The notes: generated from the letters alone by a model not told the origin. Counted from the stretch's first letter, positions 1 through 6,121 are shown. The stretch: DNA of 6,588 nucleotides from Gammaproteobacteria bacterium (GCA_028571885.1 JAPVVU010000177.1:1-6588); one strand, 5' to 3'. A program made the numbers and translations.

Positions 1-5
1 ATTTC

Positions 6-45
6 AGTGATGATAGCATGAATATCCATTCATTTTATCATCATT
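6..45. repeat. Long imperfect hairpin at the left edge
   Basis: Outer arms 6-15 and 36-45 pair at 9 of 10 positions. Inside, after a two-by-two mismatch, ATGAAT (18-23) and ATTCAT (28-33) pair perfectly around the tetraloop ATCC. Together this gives 15 matched pairs in 40 bases. The plus strand continues T-rich (TTTT at 44-47), so it could also end a transcript arriving from the left, but the neighbour is outside the window. No coding sequence is visible in 1-137. Confidence 0.5.
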
Positions 46-56
46 TTACTATTTAG

Positions 57-99
57 TATTTAATCTTTATCATTTAAGAAAGAAGTTAAAGATTAAATA
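57..99. repeat. 13-bp AT-rich perfect inverted repeat downstream of iscX
   Basis: Arms 57-69 and 87-99 pair perfectly (core ATTTAATCTTTA / TAAAGATTAAAT) around a 17-nt loop. Neither side has a T-run, so a simple terminator role is doubtful. It may stabilise the 3' end of the message or act as a backup transcription stop. Confidence 0.55.
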
Positions 100-114
100 T
101 GAATTACATCACAT

Positions 115-146
115 AAAAAAAGAGGCATGAGTAAGAACTACTCCCT
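115..146 (-). terminator. Candidate intrinsic terminator of the isc operon
   Basis: On the minus strand the transcript can form AGG-GAGTA, loop GTTCT, TACTC, a three-base bulge ATG, then CCT. A C and seven T residues follow directly (plus-strand A-run 115-121). The stem (8 bp with one bulge) overlaps the iscX stop codon. The position at the end of the operon and the T-run support it. The bulge and modest GC content make it weaker than a textbook terminator. Confidence 0.5.
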
Positions 147-338
147 GTCAGCAATCCAGGCCATCTGAATGGCTTCAAGAATTTGCTCACCACAGTGCGC
201 CTCTGTTTCTTCAAAGCCGTCAAGAGCCAGGATCCATGCCATTAAATCCGGAAAATTAACATATTGCGGATCAACATCCGGGTGTTTTTCATCCAGTGCA
301 ATGACCACTTCATGAATATCAGTCCATCTTAACCCCAT
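138..338 (-). CDS. iscX: IscX family Fe-S assembly modulator
   Basis: IscX (YfhJ family) is a small acidic protein that binds IscS at the same surface as Fdx and the frataxin CyaY, binds iron weakly, and tunes the rate of cluster assembly. The protein has 66 residues, the E. coli length. Family signatures are LRWTDIHEVVIALDEKHPDVDP (3-24), VNFPDLMAWILALDGFEE (27-44) and ILEAIQMAWIADRE at the end, with the helix-rich acidic composition expected. An AGGGGA ribosome binding site lies six bases before the ATG. As the last gene of the operon it follows fdx by 26 nt. Its stop codon overlaps a candidate terminator stem. Confidence 0.95.
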   Translation of the reverse strand: MGLRWTDIHEVVIALDEKHPDVDPQYVNFPDLMAWILALDGFEETEAHCGEQILEAIQMAWIADRE

Positions 339-364
339 ATTATTCCCCTTAAGATAAGTCAGTT

Positions 365-703
365 CTAATGATTTTCAGACACCATGTTAATGGTGTATTT
401 GGGTATTTCTATAACCAGATCTTCATCCGCAACGACGGACTGACAACTCAGTCGTGAATCGGGTTCAACACCCCAGGCTTTATCCAGATAGTCTTCTTCC
501 ACTTCTGTTGCTTCTTCCAATGAATCAAAACCTTCACGAACAATCACATGACAGGTTGTACAGGCACACGACTTTTCACAGGCATGCTCAATTTCAATGT
601 CGTTCTCCAGAGCAGCATCGCAGATAGTAATACCTGGTTCCACTTCAATTACAGCACCCTCAGGACAAATTTCTTCATGAGGTAAAAAAATTAATTTAGT
701 CAT
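365..703 (-). CDS. fdx: ISC-type [2Fe-2S] ferredoxin
   Basis: This adrenodoxin-like ferredoxin supplies electrons to IscS/IscU during cluster assembly. The protein has 112 residues, one longer than E. coli Fdx as I recall it. The cluster ligands are C42, C48 and C51 in HACEKSCACTTCHV and C87 in RLSCQS, at the same positions as in E. coli. C46, also present in E. coli, is a non-ligand cysteine beside the cluster. The loop REGFDSLEEATEVEEDYLDKAWGVEPDSRL is typical of the ISC subgroup and distinguishes it from plant-type ferredoxins. Two further cysteines, C13 and C28, lie in the N-terminal half; I do not assign them a role. AGGG lies seven bases upstream of the ATG. The gene follows hscA by 55 nt and precedes iscX by 26 nt. 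Confidence 0.97.
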   Translation of the reverse strand: MTKLIFLPHEEICPEGAVIEVEPGITICDAALENDIEIEHACEKSCACTTCHVIVREGFDSLEEATEVEEDYLDKAWGVEPDSRLSCQSVVADEDLVIEIPKYTINMVSENH

Positions 704-718
704 TTTCCGGCCCTTTAC

Positions 719-761
719 GCTTTGGCTTATTATGCTTTGGTTTATTAGCTCTTGTTTATTA
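719..761. repeat. 14-bp tandem repeat, three copies, in the hscA-fdx spacer
   Basis: Units are 719-732, 734-747 and 748-761, with one extra base at 733. On the minus strand they read, in transcription order, TAATAAACAAGAGC, TAATAAACCAAAGC and TAATAAGCCAAAGC. The first unit begins with the hscA stop codon, so each copy carries an in-frame double stop TAATAA. The array makes up most of the 55-nt spacer and ends about 15 nt before the fdx start, just outside its AAGGG ribosome binding site. Confidence 0.85.
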
Positions 762-2636
762 CTTTAGGTCATCAACTCTTTGGCCTGCCAGAGCCTTATT
801 AATACTGGCATCCATTCGACGTTGTGCAAATTCTGCAGTGATTTTATCCACTGCTTCAATTTTCAATTTAATGGCGCGTTGATTGCTTTGTTTAGCAATT
901 TCAACTAATTCATCAATGGCTTGACGAATTTCAACGCGTTCTTCAGACGAGAGTAACTTCTCTCCATCTTCTTCTAATGCCGCATTTAATGCTTCAACAA
1001 CTCGACTCGCTTCAACCTGCACTTCTCTGAGTTTTCTTGCATCAATGTCATCTTGTGCATAACTGAAGGAGTCTTTAAGCATGGTCTCGATTTCACCATC
1101 ACTCAAACCATAGGAAGGTTTCACCTGGATACTACTTTCGACACCAGAAGTTTCTTCTCTGGCAGAAACCGATAGTAAACCATCCGCATCGATTTGAAAG
1201 GTGACTCGAATTCTGGCTGCACCTGCAACCATGGGAGGAATACCTCTTAGCTCAAAACGAGCTAAGGAGCGACAATCACTGATCAGTTCGCGTTCACCTT
1301 GTACCACATGAATTGCCATGGCGGTTTGGCCATCTTTAAATGTGGTAAAATCCTGAGCACGCGCCACTGGAATCGTGGTATTACGATGAATGACTTTTTC
1401 AGCCAGTCCACCCATTGTTTCCAGACCCAGTGACAAAGGCGTCACATCAAGCAGCAGCATATCTTCATCAGATTTATTACCAACCAATACATCGGCCTGA
1501 CGCGCTGCACCAATTGCTACTACTCTGTCAGGATCAAGATCAACCAGAGGCTCGGTAGAAAAAAATTCACCCACCATTTGACGTACTAGAGGTATTCTTG
1601 TAGAACCACCGACCATCACCACATCCTGAATATCATCACTATCAATACCCGCATCACGCAAAGCGCGACGACAGGGAACCAGTGTTTTTCTTATCAATGG
1701 TTTGATCATTTTTTCAAATTGCTGCCGGGATAATTCAGCTTTCCAGATTTTATTCTTCCCTAAATCAACAGAGAGTGTACTTGTTTCCTGTTGACTTAAA
1801 GTTTCTTTTGTCTGCCTGGCTATATCAAGTATCTGACGCAGCAACATGGCATCAGGTTCATTAATTTGCGCTTCTTCTATGATCCAGTCTGTCAGCACAT
1901 GATCAAGATCATCACCTCCCAGAGCAGAATCTCCAGCAGTTGACAGTACTTCAAAAATACCTTTAGTCAATTTTAAAATGGAGATATCAAAGGTACCGCC
2001 GCCCAGATCATAGATAACATGAATGCCTTCACTACCCGTATCTAAGCCGTAAGCAACCGCCGCCGCTGTGGGTTCATTAATTAAACGTAAAACATTTAAG
2101 CCGGCAAGTTTTGCTGCATCTTTAGTTGCCTGGCGTTGAGCATCATCAAAATAAGCCGGAACCGTAATAACAGCGCCAGTAAGATCACCACCTAAGGCTT
2201 CTATAGAACGTTGTTTCAAGGTCTTTAATATTTCTGCCGACACCTCAACCGCACTGACATCCCCTGCGACGGTACGAATTCTTGGCACAACCGAATTTTC
2301 TTCTGTCACAAAGTCGTAAATTGAATGCTTTTTTATATCATCCAGACCACGCCCCATATAGCGTTTAACTGAAACAATGGTATTCATTGGATCTTTGGAT
2401 GCATTCTGTTGTGCATTATGACCCACTTCTGTCTGATAACCGTTATCATTTTTTCCCTGAAACTGTACCACTGAGGGTAATAAGTGATGACCATTTTCAT
2501 CAGCAATCGTCTCTGCCAAACCGCTTTTAAGGCTGGCGACCAATGAGTTTGTCGTCCCCAGATCGATGCCGATGGCTAACTTATGCTGGTGAGGTGCTGT
2601 TGTTTGTCCGGGTTCAGATATTTGTAATAAAGCCAT
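759..2636 (-). CDS. hscA: Hsp70-class chaperone HscA
   Basis: HscA is the specialised Hsp70 that binds the LPPVK motif of IscU and, with HscB, uses ATP to promote cluster transfer. The protein has 625 residues, the usual size. The ATPase domain shows the phosphate-1 motif GIDLGTTNS (23-31), VPAYFDDAQRQATKDAAKLAGL (159-180), INEPTAAAVAYG (186-197), the phosphate-2 motif YDLGGGTFD (209-217) and VGGSTRIPLVRQMV (342-355). The interdomain linker LLLDVTPLSLGLETMGGL (394-411) is followed by the beta-sandwich substrate domain with VVQGERE (444-450), then the helical lid from about 510. The end, RRMDASINKALAGQ, is characteristic of HscA rather than DnaK, which has an acidic C-terminus. The residues before the ATPase domain (MALLQISEPGQ) are also HscA-like. 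The ribosome binding site is weak (AGAAACACT before ATG). The stop TAA starts the 14-bp repeat array downstream. Confidence 0.97.
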   Translation of the reverse strand: MALLQISEPGQTTAPHQHKLAIGIDLGTTNSLVASLKSGLAETIADENGHHLLPSVVQFQGKNDNGYQTEVGHNAQQNASKDPMNTIVSVKRYMGRGLDDIKKHSIYDFVTEENSVVPRIRTVAGDVSAVEVSAEILKTLKQRSIEALGGDLTGAVITVPAYFDDAQRQATKDAAKLAGLNVLRLINEPTAAAVAYGLDTGSEGIHVIYDLGGGTFDISILKLTKGIFEVLSTAGDSALGGDDLDHVLTDWIIEEAQINEPDAMLLRQILDIARQTKETLSQQETSTLSVDLGKNKIWKAELSRQQFEKMIKPLIRKTLVPCRRALRDAGIDSDDIQDVVMVGGSTRIPLVRQMVGEFFSTEPLVDLDPDRVVAIGAARQADVLVGNKSDEDMLLLDVTPLSLGLETMGGLAEKVIHRNTTIPVARAQDFTTFKDGQTAMAIHVVQGERELISDCRSLARFELRGIPPMVAGAARIRVTFQIDADGLLSVSAREETSGVESSIQVKPSYGLSDGEIETMLKDSFSYAQDDIDARKLREVQVEASRVVEALNAALEEDGEKLLSSEERVEIRQAIDELVEIAKQSNQRAIKLKIEAVDKITAEFAQRRMDASINKALAGQRVDDLK

Positions 2637-2659
2637 AGTGTTTCTAGTGTATTCTTTTA

Positions 2660-2707
2660 TTAATATAAGTTTTTGTTAATATAAATTTTCGTCAATATAA
2701 GTGGCAA
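2660..2707. repeat. 16-bp tandem repeat, three copies, in the hscB-hscA spacer
   Basis: Units are 2660-2675, 2676-2691 and 2692-2707. On the plus strand the first reads ttaatataagtttttg and the second ttaatataaattttcg (two differences). The third keeps tcaatataag and then diverges. The array begins two bases after the hscB stop codon and fills most of the 73-nt spacer. It is AT-rich, but the 16-bp period and shared core are clear. Confidence 0.8.
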
Positions 2708-2709
2708 GT

Positions 2710-3294
2710 TTAAAACTGTTCCGCCAGATCTTCTTCCTTATTCAGGCATTCTTCCTGGAGTCGATTTAAAAATTGCAGTTTTAATACCTGAGCTTTCGCC
2801 TCTTTTAACAAATGCTCATCGTTTTCTACTTTCTCATCATTGAATGATAATTTCTGGAATAAGGTGCCTAAGACATTAATTGCCTGTTTAATGCGGGAAC
2901 TCACATCATCCATAATATTATCCAACTCACTGAGGGGATCATCCTTGTCACCCACCTCAGATAAATTTTCCCGCAATTCCATCTGTTCCATTAAAAATTC
3001 AGGATCAATATTGCTATCATTTGCACCTAACTCAATACCATAAAGAGATAATAGGTAAATTGAGCATTGAATAGGATTTTTCAATGTTTCCAGGGCATCA
3101 TTTATTTGCGCTGCTTTTTGTACTGATAAACGTCGTTCTAAAGCCGTCGCATTAGCAAATTTATCCGGGTGTATTGATTTTTGAATTTCATGATAGTTCT
3201 GGATCAGTTTTGCCTTATCAACATCAAAACTAACAGGTAAACCAAGCAGGCTGAAGTAATTATCTGCCATGCTATTTTTTAAGTTATTGCTCAT
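2710..3294 (-). CDS. hscB: J-domain co-chaperone HscB
   Basis: HscB is the J-type partner of HscA. It brings IscU to the Hsp70 and stimulates ATP hydrolysis, which drives cluster release. The protein has 194 residues from the chosen start, somewhat longer than the 171 of E. coli. The J-domain opens with DNYFSLLGLPVSFDVD and contains the HPD motif (residues 42-44) in SIHPDKF. The IscU-binding C-terminal domain contains the typical FLMEQMELRENL and ends in a helical stretch. The start is uncertain: the ATG at 3294 (MSNNLKNS) has a weak CAGG about 11 bases upstream. The ATG at 3270 (MADNYF, 186 residues) fits family alignments better but has no ribosome binding site. The frame is open further upstream to a GTG at 3393, but that part is hydrophobic, unlike the family, and runs close to the iscA repeats. 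Spacers of 157 and 73 nt flank the gene. Confidence 0.95.
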   Translation of the reverse strand: MSNNLKNSMADNYFSLLGLPVSFDVDKAKLIQNYHEIQKSIHPDKFANATALERRLSVQKAAQINDALETLKNPIQCSIYLLSLYGIELGANDSNIDPEFLMEQMELRENLSEVGDKDDPLSELDNIMDDVSSRIKQAINVLGTLFQKLSFNDEKVENDEHLLKEAKAQVLKLQFLNRLQEECLNKEEDLAEQF

Positions 3295-3407
3295 GAGAAA
3301 AACTGCCTGACAGGTCAATAAATAATAAAAAGCCTTAATGCAGGCCATGGAAACGAAGGGGGGAAATAGTTTGATGCAGTTCGTTTTCACCACACCTTAG
3401 AGAAATT

Positions 3408-3473
3408 CTAGACGCTGAAACTCTTATAACTACACGTTGAAACTCTCATAACTACACGTTGAAACTCTCACCA
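3408..3473. repeat. 22-bp tandem repeat, three copies, at the iscA 3' end
   Basis: Units are 3452-3473 (inside iscA), 3430-3451 and 3408-3429. On the minus strand each contains GAGTTTCA followed by ACGTGTAG, or GCGTCTAG in the last unit. The first two share the 18-base block GAGAGTTTCAACGTGTAG exactly; the third differs from the second at three positions. Every copy ends with TAG, so the iscA end and stop signal have been copied into the spacer. The gradient of divergence suggests stepwise slippage or unequal exchange. Confidence 0.9.
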
Positions 3474-3775
3474 CAACCACAAGCATCTTTAACATTAGGG
3501 TTATTAAACTTAAACCCCTCATTAAGACCTTCCCGGCCATAATCCAGCTCTGTGCCGTCGATGTAGATCAAACTTTTTGGATCAACGATGATTTTAACGC
3601 CTTTATCTTCAAAGACATTGTCATCGTCTTCAACTTTATCCGCAAATTCAAGGACATAGCCCATTCCTGAACAACCGTTTGTTTTTACACCCAGGCGTAA
3701 TGCTTCACCTTTACCGCGATTTTTAATAAACCCGATAACATGTTCTGCTGCTGCTGCAGTTAAAGTAATTGCCAT
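3452..3775 (-). CDS. iscA: A-type iron-sulfur carrier protein IscA
   Basis: IscA is an A-type carrier that accepts clusters or iron and delivers them to apo-proteins, especially [4Fe-4S] enzymes. The protein has 107 residues, as in E. coli. The three family cysteines are C35 in TNGCSGMGY and C99/C101 in the C-terminal ACGCGESFNV. The ATG at 3775 gives the family start MAITLTAAAAEHV, with AGG eight bases upstream. The frame is open a further 21 codons to 3838, but that extension would overlap iscU and has no family counterpart. The last codons and the TAG stop form the first unit of a 22-bp tandem repeat that continues into the downstream spacer. This may be a recent duplication. The copies are not a multiple of three but lie after the stop, so the protein is unaffected. 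Confidence 0.97.
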   Translation of the reverse strand: MAITLTAAAAEHVIGFIKNRGKGEALRLGVKTNGCSGMGYVLEFADKVEDDDNVFEDKGVKIIVDPKSLIYIDGTELDYGREGLNEGFKFNNPNVKDACGCGESFNV

Positions 3776-3791
3776 AGAAATAACCTGAACC

Positions 3792-4172
3792 TTAGGACTG
3801 TTTTTCTTTATAATCGGTGATTGCTGCTTTAATTGCATCTTCAGCCAATACTGAACAATGAATTTTTACAGGTGGTAATGCTAATTCTTCAGCGATATCA
3901 GTATTTTTAATCTGACCCGCTTCTTCCAGAGTTTTGCCTTTAACCCATTCAGTCACCAGAGAACTTGAGGCAATTGCTGAGCCGCAGCCATAAGTCTTAA
4001 ACTTGGCATCTTCAATAATACCCTGCTCATCAACTTTGATCTGTAAACGCATCACATCACCACAGGCTGGTGCACCGACCATACCTGTTCCGACACCGGA
4101 TTCATCCTTGTCCATAGTACCTACGTTACGTGGATTTTCGTAGTGATCCATTACTTTATCACTGTATGCCAT
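3792..4172 (-). CDS. iscU: Iron-sulfur cluster scaffold protein IscU
   Basis: IscU is the scaffold on which IscS-derived sulfur and iron are built into a [2Fe-2S] cluster before transfer to target proteins. The protein has 126 residues and is very close to E. coli IscU (128). Ligand residues are C37 and D39 in GAPACGDVM, C63 in TYGCGSAIASSSLVTEWVKGK, and H105-C106 in KIHCS. The HscA recognition motif LPPVK is intact at 99-103. I chose the ATG at 4172, giving MAYSDKV as in relatives, because GAGG lies nine bases before it. The in-frame ATG two codons earlier (4178) is only three bases from that GAGG and would give MTMAYS. The stop lies 16 bp before iscA, the tightest junction among the isc genes, so iscU and iscA are probably translated together. 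Confidence 0.97.
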   Translation of the reverse strand: MAYSDKVMDHYENPRNVGTMDKDESGVGTGMVGAPACGDVMRLQIKVDEQGIIEDAKFKTYGCGSAIASSSLVTEWVKGKTLEEAGQIKNTDIAEELALPPVKIHCSVLAEDAIKAAITDYKEKQS

Positions 4173-4199
4173 TGTCATTTACCTCAATAATTATAATTA

Positions 4200-4277
4200 T
4201 TATTGTATCAATCCGCTAATTTTACACTATCAATACAATAACTTGTAGTTTTGCTCTGCCAGTATGGCTGTGGAAAC
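4200..4277 (-). promoter_or_regulatory. Two hairpins in the iscS-iscU spacer
   Basis: In the 119-nt spacer, just after the iscS stop, the transcript can form GCTGT-TTCC-ACAGC (5 bp, 4-nt loop, about 4264-4277). Closer to iscU there is a 9-bp perfect inverted repeat with arms 4233-4241 and 4200-4208 (TTATTGTAT / ATACAATAA) around a 24-nt loop. The loop edges also carry a direct ATTGATA repeat. Neither hairpin is followed by a T-run. The second ends 27 nt upstream of the iscU start and could act in message processing or be a protein-binding dyad. The AT-richness makes chance pairing plausible. Confidence 0.3.
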
Positions 4278-4291
4278 AGCACCTTAAAAAA

Positions 4292-5506
4292 CTAGTGCGC
4301 ATTCCACTGAATTGTTGATATATCAATACCATCTTTATACATATCCCACAAAGGCGATAATAATCTTAATTTTTCCACTTTCTCTTTGAGCAGTTTAATT
4401 GTGTAATCAACATCTTCTTCTGTCGTAAAACGACCCAGACTGAATCGAATTGAACTATGCGCCAGCTCATCATTGCGGCCAATAGCTCTGAGTACATAAG
4501 AAGGTTCCAGACTTGCGGATGTACAGGCAGAGCCTGATGATACTGCCAGTGAATCAATCGCCATGAGCAGTGATTCGCCTTCAACAAAGTTGAAACTCAA
4601 ATTCAAATTATGTGGTACGCGGTGTTCCAGATTACCATTCACATAGAGTTCTTCCATGCCTTCAAAGCCTTTTAATAAACGATCCCGCAGCGCAAGAATT
4701 CGCTTGTTTTCTTCAGCCATTTCTTCTTTGGCAATTCTAAATGCTTCGCCCATACCAACAATCTGGTGTGTCGCCAGCGTGCCGGAGCGCATGCCGCGCT
4801 CATGTCCGCCGCCATGCATTTGCGCTTCAATGCGTATTCTTGGCTTACGACGAACATATAAGGCACCAATACCTTTTGGGCCATAAACTTTATGTGCTGA
4901 AAGCGATAATAAATCTACTTTTAATTTTTTCAGGTCAATTTCTGTTTTTCCTGCGCTTTGGGCCGCATCAACATGAAAAACAATTTTTCTTGAGCGGCAA
5001 AGCTCACCAATCGCTTCGATGTCCTGAATTACTCCGATTTCATTATTAACATGCATAATAGAAACTATAATCGTATCATCACGCATAGCCGCTTCAAGCT
5101 TAGATATATCAATGAGTCCATCTTCTTCCGGATCAAGATAAGTCACTTCATAACCTTCTCGTTCCAGTTGACGACAGGTATCCAGAACCGCTTTATGTTC
5201 TGTCTTTGCGGTAATAATGTGCTTGCCGCGTTTGGAATAAAAATGCGCAGCACCTTTAATGGCAAGGTTATCCGATTCAGTTGCGCCAGAAGTCCAGACT
5301 ATTTCCTTAGCGTCTGCATTAATTAAAGCTGCAACGTGAACACGGGCTTCCTCAACGGCTGCCTCTGCATCCCAACCATATTTATGAGAACGAGAAGCTG
5401 GATTCCCAAAATTCCCATCCATTGTCAGATAATGGCACATTTTCTCAGCAACACGTTTATCAACTGGTGTTGTTGCTGAATAATCCAGATATATGGGTGA
5501 ACTCAT
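4292..5506 (-). CDS. iscS: Cysteine desulfurase IscS
   Basis: IscS is the PLP-dependent enzyme that converts L-cysteine to alanine and passes the released sulfur, as a persulfide, to IscU and other acceptors such as tRNA-thiolation proteins. It is cytoplasmic and dimeric. The protein has 404 residues, the same length as E. coli IscS. Visible landmarks are the N-terminal IYLDYSATTPVD, SGATESDN (residues 73-80), H104 in TEHKAVLDTC, HVDAAQSAGK (178-187), the PLP lysine K206 in SLSAHKVYGPKG, and the catalytic cysteine C328 in SSGSACTSASLEPSYVLRA. The C-terminus ISTIQWNAH resembles the conserved tail that contacts IscU and Fdx. AGGA lies six bases before the ATG. The gene sits 99 nt after iscR and 119 nt before iscU, both loosely spaced. 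Nothing in the protein is unusual. Confidence 0.98.
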   Translation of the reverse strand: MSSPIYLDYSATTPVDKRVAEKMCHYLTMDGNFGNPASRSHKYGWDAEAAVEEARVHVAALINADAKEIVWTSGATESDNLAIKGAAHFYSKRGKHIITAKTEHKAVLDTCRQLEREGYEVTYLDPEEDGLIDISKLEAAMRDDTIIVSIMHVNNEIGVIQDIEAIGELCRSRKIVFHVDAAQSAGKTEIDLKKLKVDLLSLSAHKVYGPKGIGALYVRRKPRIRIEAQMHGGGHERGMRSGTLATHQIVGMGEAFRIAKEEMAEENKRILALRDRLLKGFEGMEELYVNGNLEHRVPHNLNLSFNFVEGESLLMAIDSLAVSSGSACTSASLEPSYVLRAIGRNDELAHSSIRFSLGRFTTEEDVDYTIKLLKEKVEKLRLLSPLWDMYKDGIDISTIQWNAH

Positions 5507-5528
5507 TAATAATTCCTGTAATCAATTT

Positions 5529-5546
5529 GTAACAATCGTTTGTTAC
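5529..5546 (-). promoter_or_regulatory. Hairpin in the iscR-iscS spacer
   Basis: Perfect 7-bp stem GTAACAA / TTGTTAC with a 4-nt loop, in the 99-nt spacer that precedes iscS. Its near end is 23 nt from the iscS start, just upstream of the AGGA ribosome binding site. There is no following T-run, so it is not a terminator. In E. coli a structured iscR-iscS spacer protects iscR mRNA when the small RNA RyhB triggers decay of the downstream message. A similar role here is inference. Confidence 0.4.
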
Positions 5547-5605
5547 TCTTGTGTATTATTTCTATGTATTAAAGCTATTGTAACTAAAGAAGTCATATTT
5601 CAGAC

Positions 5606-6109
5606 TTATGCCACATTAGACTCTTTCAGGCCATCTTTTAAACTGCCTTTTAAATTAATGCTATTAAGGGATAGAGCTGCATCCTGACGTTTGGCAACTT
5701 CTTTGACAGCTTGCTTTTCAACCAGACTTCCTAGTGAAATATTAGCTAAAAAATCAAAAATCTGATCGCTCAAATCACACCAGAGATCATGCGTTAAACA
5801 TCTTTCTTCATGCTGGCAATTACCTTTACGCTTACAACGTGTCGCATCAACCGTTTCATCAACTGCGGCAATAATTTCAGCGACAGCAACTTCATCAGCA
5901 GGTCGGCTCAAGCGGTAACCGCCACCCGGGCCTCTGGCACTATTAACTAATGCATTTTTTCTTAACTTGGAGAATAATTGTTCCAGATAAGAAAGTGAGA
6001 TTTCCTGACGCTGTGAAATATCAGCTAAAGTAATTGGACCATTATCATAATGAATCGCTAAATCCAACATTGCGGTTACTGCGTAACGCCCTTTTGTGGT
6101 CAATCTCAT
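5606..6109 (-). CDS. iscR: Rrf2-family [2Fe-2S] transcriptional regulator IscR
   Basis: IscR represses the isc operon when it carries a [2Fe-2S] cluster, and so matches cluster production to demand. The protein has 167 residues, about the usual length. The N-terminus MRLTTKGRYAVTAMLDLA is the classical start of the winged-helix DNA-binding domain. The recognition region SLSYLEQLFSKLR (residues 38-50) keeps the glutamate equivalent to E. coli E43, which discriminates between site types. The wing carries GPGGGYRLSRP (60-70). The cluster ligands C92, C98, C104 and H107 lie in VDATRCKRKGNC...CLTH. An extra cysteine, C111, follows the ligand loop. The C-terminal tail after about residue 135 is polar and variable. 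The start is supported by AGGA seven bases upstream of the ATG. It is the first gene of the isc unit, behind its own promoter and operator. Confidence 0.97.
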   Translation of the reverse strand: MRLTTKGRYAVTAMLDLAIHYDNGPITLADISQRQEISLSYLEQLFSKLRKNALVNSARGPGGGYRLSRPADEVAVAEIIAAVDETVDATRCKRKGNCQHEERCLTHDLWCDLSDQIFDFLANISLGSLVEKQAVKEVAKRQDAALSLNSINLKGSLKDGLKESNVA

Positions 6110-6121
6110 TGGTTTATTCCT

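Noticed and set aside
2840..3043. Plus-strand frame opposite hscB
   Set aside because: Antisense to a clear hscB with no family signal.
3408..3473. CRISPR-like array
   Set aside because: The 22-bp units are directly adjacent with no spacers, and the first lies inside iscA.
3776..3838. N-terminal extension of IscA by 21 residues
   Set aside because: It overlaps the iscU end, and the family start MAITLTAAAAEHV with a ribosome binding site lies at 3775.
4179..4232. Internal promoter for iscU from a TATAAT in the AT-rich spacer
   Set aside because: No acceptable -35 at 16-18 bp, and the start point would fall on the iscU ribosome binding site; other hexamer pairs have spacings of 10 or 20 bp.
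4366..4884. Minus-strand frames at 4366-4587 and 4672-4884, and plus-strand frame 4656-4886
   Set aside because: All lie inside iscS in other frames, with no protein-like features.
4741..5326. Open frames on the plus strand opposite iscS (4741-5049 and 5051-5326)
   Set aside because: They are antisense to a fully conserved iscS, have no ribosome binding site or recognisable motif, and are low-complexity shadows.
5493..5687. Plus-strand frame spanning the iscR-iscS spacer
   Set aside because: It starts opposite the iscS start codon and runs antisense into the iscR 3' end, with no motif or ribosome binding site.
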